From Neelides folsomi (taxonomy: Eukaryota; Arthropoda; Collembola; Neelipleona; Neelidae): 64,000 bases of DNA. The stretch lies in assembly GCA_034687125.1 (NCBI GenBank), contig JAQGBZ010000001.1, positions 62,001-126,000 on the forward strand, written 5' to 3'. Each line of letters opens with the position of its first letter. Position 1 is the stretch's first letter. The notes beneath the pieces are model-generated. The model did not search any database and had not been told where the DNA came from. It saw only the letters and a program-made list of their open reading frames with translations. The position numbers and the translations under genes are program-made. Positions 61,888 through 64,000 of the stretch are shown piece after piece.

Positions 61888-62083
61888 CAATTGTGCTGTT
61901 GATCCGCAGAAGGGGGTTAGAAAGTTTGTTTATTTTAATTAATTCATTAAATTACTAATTTACTATCATCGATACCTCCTTATACTGCTAGTACGCCAAT
62001 AATAGTTAAATTTCACGTTGGTAACTTGTTTTCGAAAATTCTTCAAAATTCTAATCCCCTTCTGCGAATCAACAGCTCAATTG
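61888..62083. mobile_element. 196-bp MITE-like element with 35-bp inverted repeats
   Basis: The arms 61888-61922 and 62049-62083 are inverted repeats with three mismatches (caattg(t/a)gctgttgat(c/t)cgc...). The centre of 126 bases is AT-rich and unpaired. No ORF is present. Confidence 0.65.
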
Positions 62084-62543
62084 ATCTTCATGAAAGGAAA
62101 GCATTAAAAATAAACTATAGTTCAACAAGTCCTAAATTAATACAAGTCCGTGATTATTATTAACTCTCTATTGTTCATCAATAGTCGTTCAGAAGTTAAA
62201 AGGACTAATAAGATAATACCCGGTTATGTCAGTTCTGTCTTTTTCGGATATAATCCTTTCGAGTGAATAAAGAAGTAATTTTGACAACTCTTTTCTCCCT
62301 ATTCACTCAAGCGGATAATTTGATCTGAGTGAGCTCAGCTTATCTGCTACAGTACTTGGGTTTCTGTAATTTTAATTTGCGGATCCACAATGTGCGTAAT
62401 TTGTCGTGAGTAAAGTTGAAAATAAGGATGAATAACTGTTGAGTTTATTGACAAGTTGGTCATGGGACAAGTCATGGGAGAGGGAGAAGTAAAGTACATG
62501 GAGTAATTCCCTAGAAATTTGTAAGTGATGATTATCTCCCCAG

Positions 62544-62783
62544 GGGCTTGTTTCTAAAGGGCAACCGGGCCAAAGGCATAAATCTATTGACCAAATCCCT
62601 CCTCATCCGCAGCTTCCTTTTCCCAACATTCTCACAAGAGCCTTTCATTCCTCCATCAATTGTTTGGAAAATTGATTGGTTCAACAAATTGAAAGATTCT
62701 GTTGCGCCGTTTTCTTCACTTTTCTCCCCTTATTCGGTCATCATCGACCTCATCGCTCCAACAATCAATCTTCCTCTTTTGAG
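62544..62783 (+). other. Possible internal exon of an unrecognised gene
   Basis: An 80-codon open frame lies exactly between a good 3' splice site (ttatctccccag) and a good donor (gtgagg). The predicted peptide (GLFLKGNRAKGINLLTK... to ...APTINLPLLR) is plausible in composition but unlike anything I recognise. Neighbouring exons were not found before the window ends. This may be a chance ORF in a GC-richer patch. Confidence 0.2.
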
Positions 62784-64000
62784 GTGAGGGTTATTGAACA
62801 CAAGTTAAATTCTTCCTAATTTACCTCAATTCTTCACAATTTATTTCCCTCAATACGCATAAACTCTCTCAAAAAATGTTTAAAATATTATTAAAGGGCA
62901 TATTCAAATTGAAATGTCCATATTAGAATTTACCTTTTCTGATTTTCCTCCTCTTTTGTATGTCAATTTGACAGGCATTGAAGATGGAATTGTTTAAAAA
63001 GTTCATTTTCCCTAATTGAGGATTCTTTATATGACTAATGGGAATCCGTTTACCAAAATGTGGATTCCTTTCTTTATTTCACCATTGTTCTTCCTTTACT
63101 TCAATTGGAGGTAAATAACACGAGTCTTAAATTAACATGACCGACTATAACTTGAGTACAAGGGCTGTTCAGAAGAAAAAATCGTCAATCTTTGAGTATT
63201 GAATGGGAAATCGAAACCTTCTGTGTGTTTCCTTTGTAGCTGTTTCTCCACAGGTGATTTGGAAGTCTCAGGGAGGCCGTAGAAGGAGAAGCTTCAGAAA
63301 AACCACTTGCTACAGCCAGATTATCATATTCCATTCAATTTACAATGCGACAATAAAATAAATCTATTATTTTAAAATCTGACCATCCTCCTTATCATAT
63401 ACATATTTTACTTATACTTACATAGAGTACAGATCATACATTACATTAGTAGAAGATTTACTTCAAGACATGACTTATATGACTCATATGCGTAAATACC
63501 AAAAGGTTTTAGAATAAATACCTTAAATATTAATAATGTCAGTCCATTTCTTTCAATTGTTTAGAAATCTCTACATCATTTTTGACATGTTTCTTCATAT
63601 TTTCTTCATCTTTTTCTGCATTATAGGGTTGGATTTAATCGGGGAAATATCACTCAATGCATCACATTGTTCCCATTATTCCTATATTATAAAGTAGGCA
63701 TTTCTTTCATGTTTCTTTTCATAACATGTTTATAGGAGCATATAATTCGAAGCGGTCAAAGGGAGATAATAATATAATTTATAGGATTAAGGAAGAAGTA
63801 AATTTAAGTGGAAAAGGAAGGAGTGGAGGCGGCAGAACAAGATTAAAAGATTTGCCAAGAATCACAAAGAGAACTCTCTCGAATCGAGTGACTGAAATAA
63901 TATGATCATACGAATACAATCAAATCTCGTGGTTTTATATGAGCTTGAAAGGGAAGATTTATATTAAAATATTATATCCCACGTTGTATTGTTGAACTTA
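62784..64000. other. Right edge of the window, no gene recognised
   Basis: AT-rich DNA with short open frames only. I see no further exon, repeat or RNA gene. Confidence 0.4.

Overview
The window is animal nuclear DNA, AT-rich and intron-dense. It holds eleven recognisable protein-coding genes, all split by GT-AG introns that are mostly 50-600 bp. The gene set points to an arthropod: a RYK/derailed-type receptor, pasha/DGCR8, CCM3/PDCD10, SMC5, NCK/dock, COG3, a folate-receptor-like protein, tandem acid lipases and a secreted CBM2-like protein. The CBM2-like gene and compact introns would fit a springtail-like hexapod, but I cannot fix the species. There is nothing prokaryotic, and no CRISPR array, tRNA or rRNA was seen. 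I chained exons by hand and kept a model only if reading frame and splice phase stayed consistent to the stop codon. All ten genes complete in the window do so.

Layout: 0.9-3.8 kb (+) holds the last four exons of a RYK/derailed pseudokinase receptor that begins outside the window. 6.2-11.0 kb (-) holds two tandem seven-exon acid lipases. 12.6-13.3 kb (-) holds the small secreted CBM2-like protein. 11-30 kb is mostly gene-free and carries hairpin MITEs, a deleted pogo/Tigger-like element and a decayed Ty3/gypsy-type LTR element. 30.1-34.9 kb (+) holds pasha and then CCM3. 36.0-41.0 kb (-) holds SMC5 in 15 exons. 43.5-45.7 kb (+) holds a folate-receptor-like GPI protein with a long inverted repeat in its second intron. 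48.7-50.3 kb (-) holds NCK/dock. 51.6-53.7 kb (-) holds an unrecognised 494-residue protein, divergent from COG3 (53.9-60.7 kb, +) across about 256 bp. The last 3.3 kb holds one doubtful exon-like ORF and one inverted repeat.

The genes are ordinary, mostly unlinked cell functions: Wnt signalling, lipid hydrolysis, microRNA processing, STRIPAK/GCKIII signalling, SMC5/6 genome maintenance, SH2/SH3 signalling and Golgi tethering. I see no operon-like pathway and no clear new molecular system. The points most worth a second look are the unrecognised gene on a shared promoter region, the nine unrelated inverted-repeat elements (several the size of pre-miRNA hairpins), a pogo-like element whose remaining ORF joins apparent transposase ends, a PIP-box-like motif in an N-terminal extension of SMC5, and the stand-alone CBM2-like gene.
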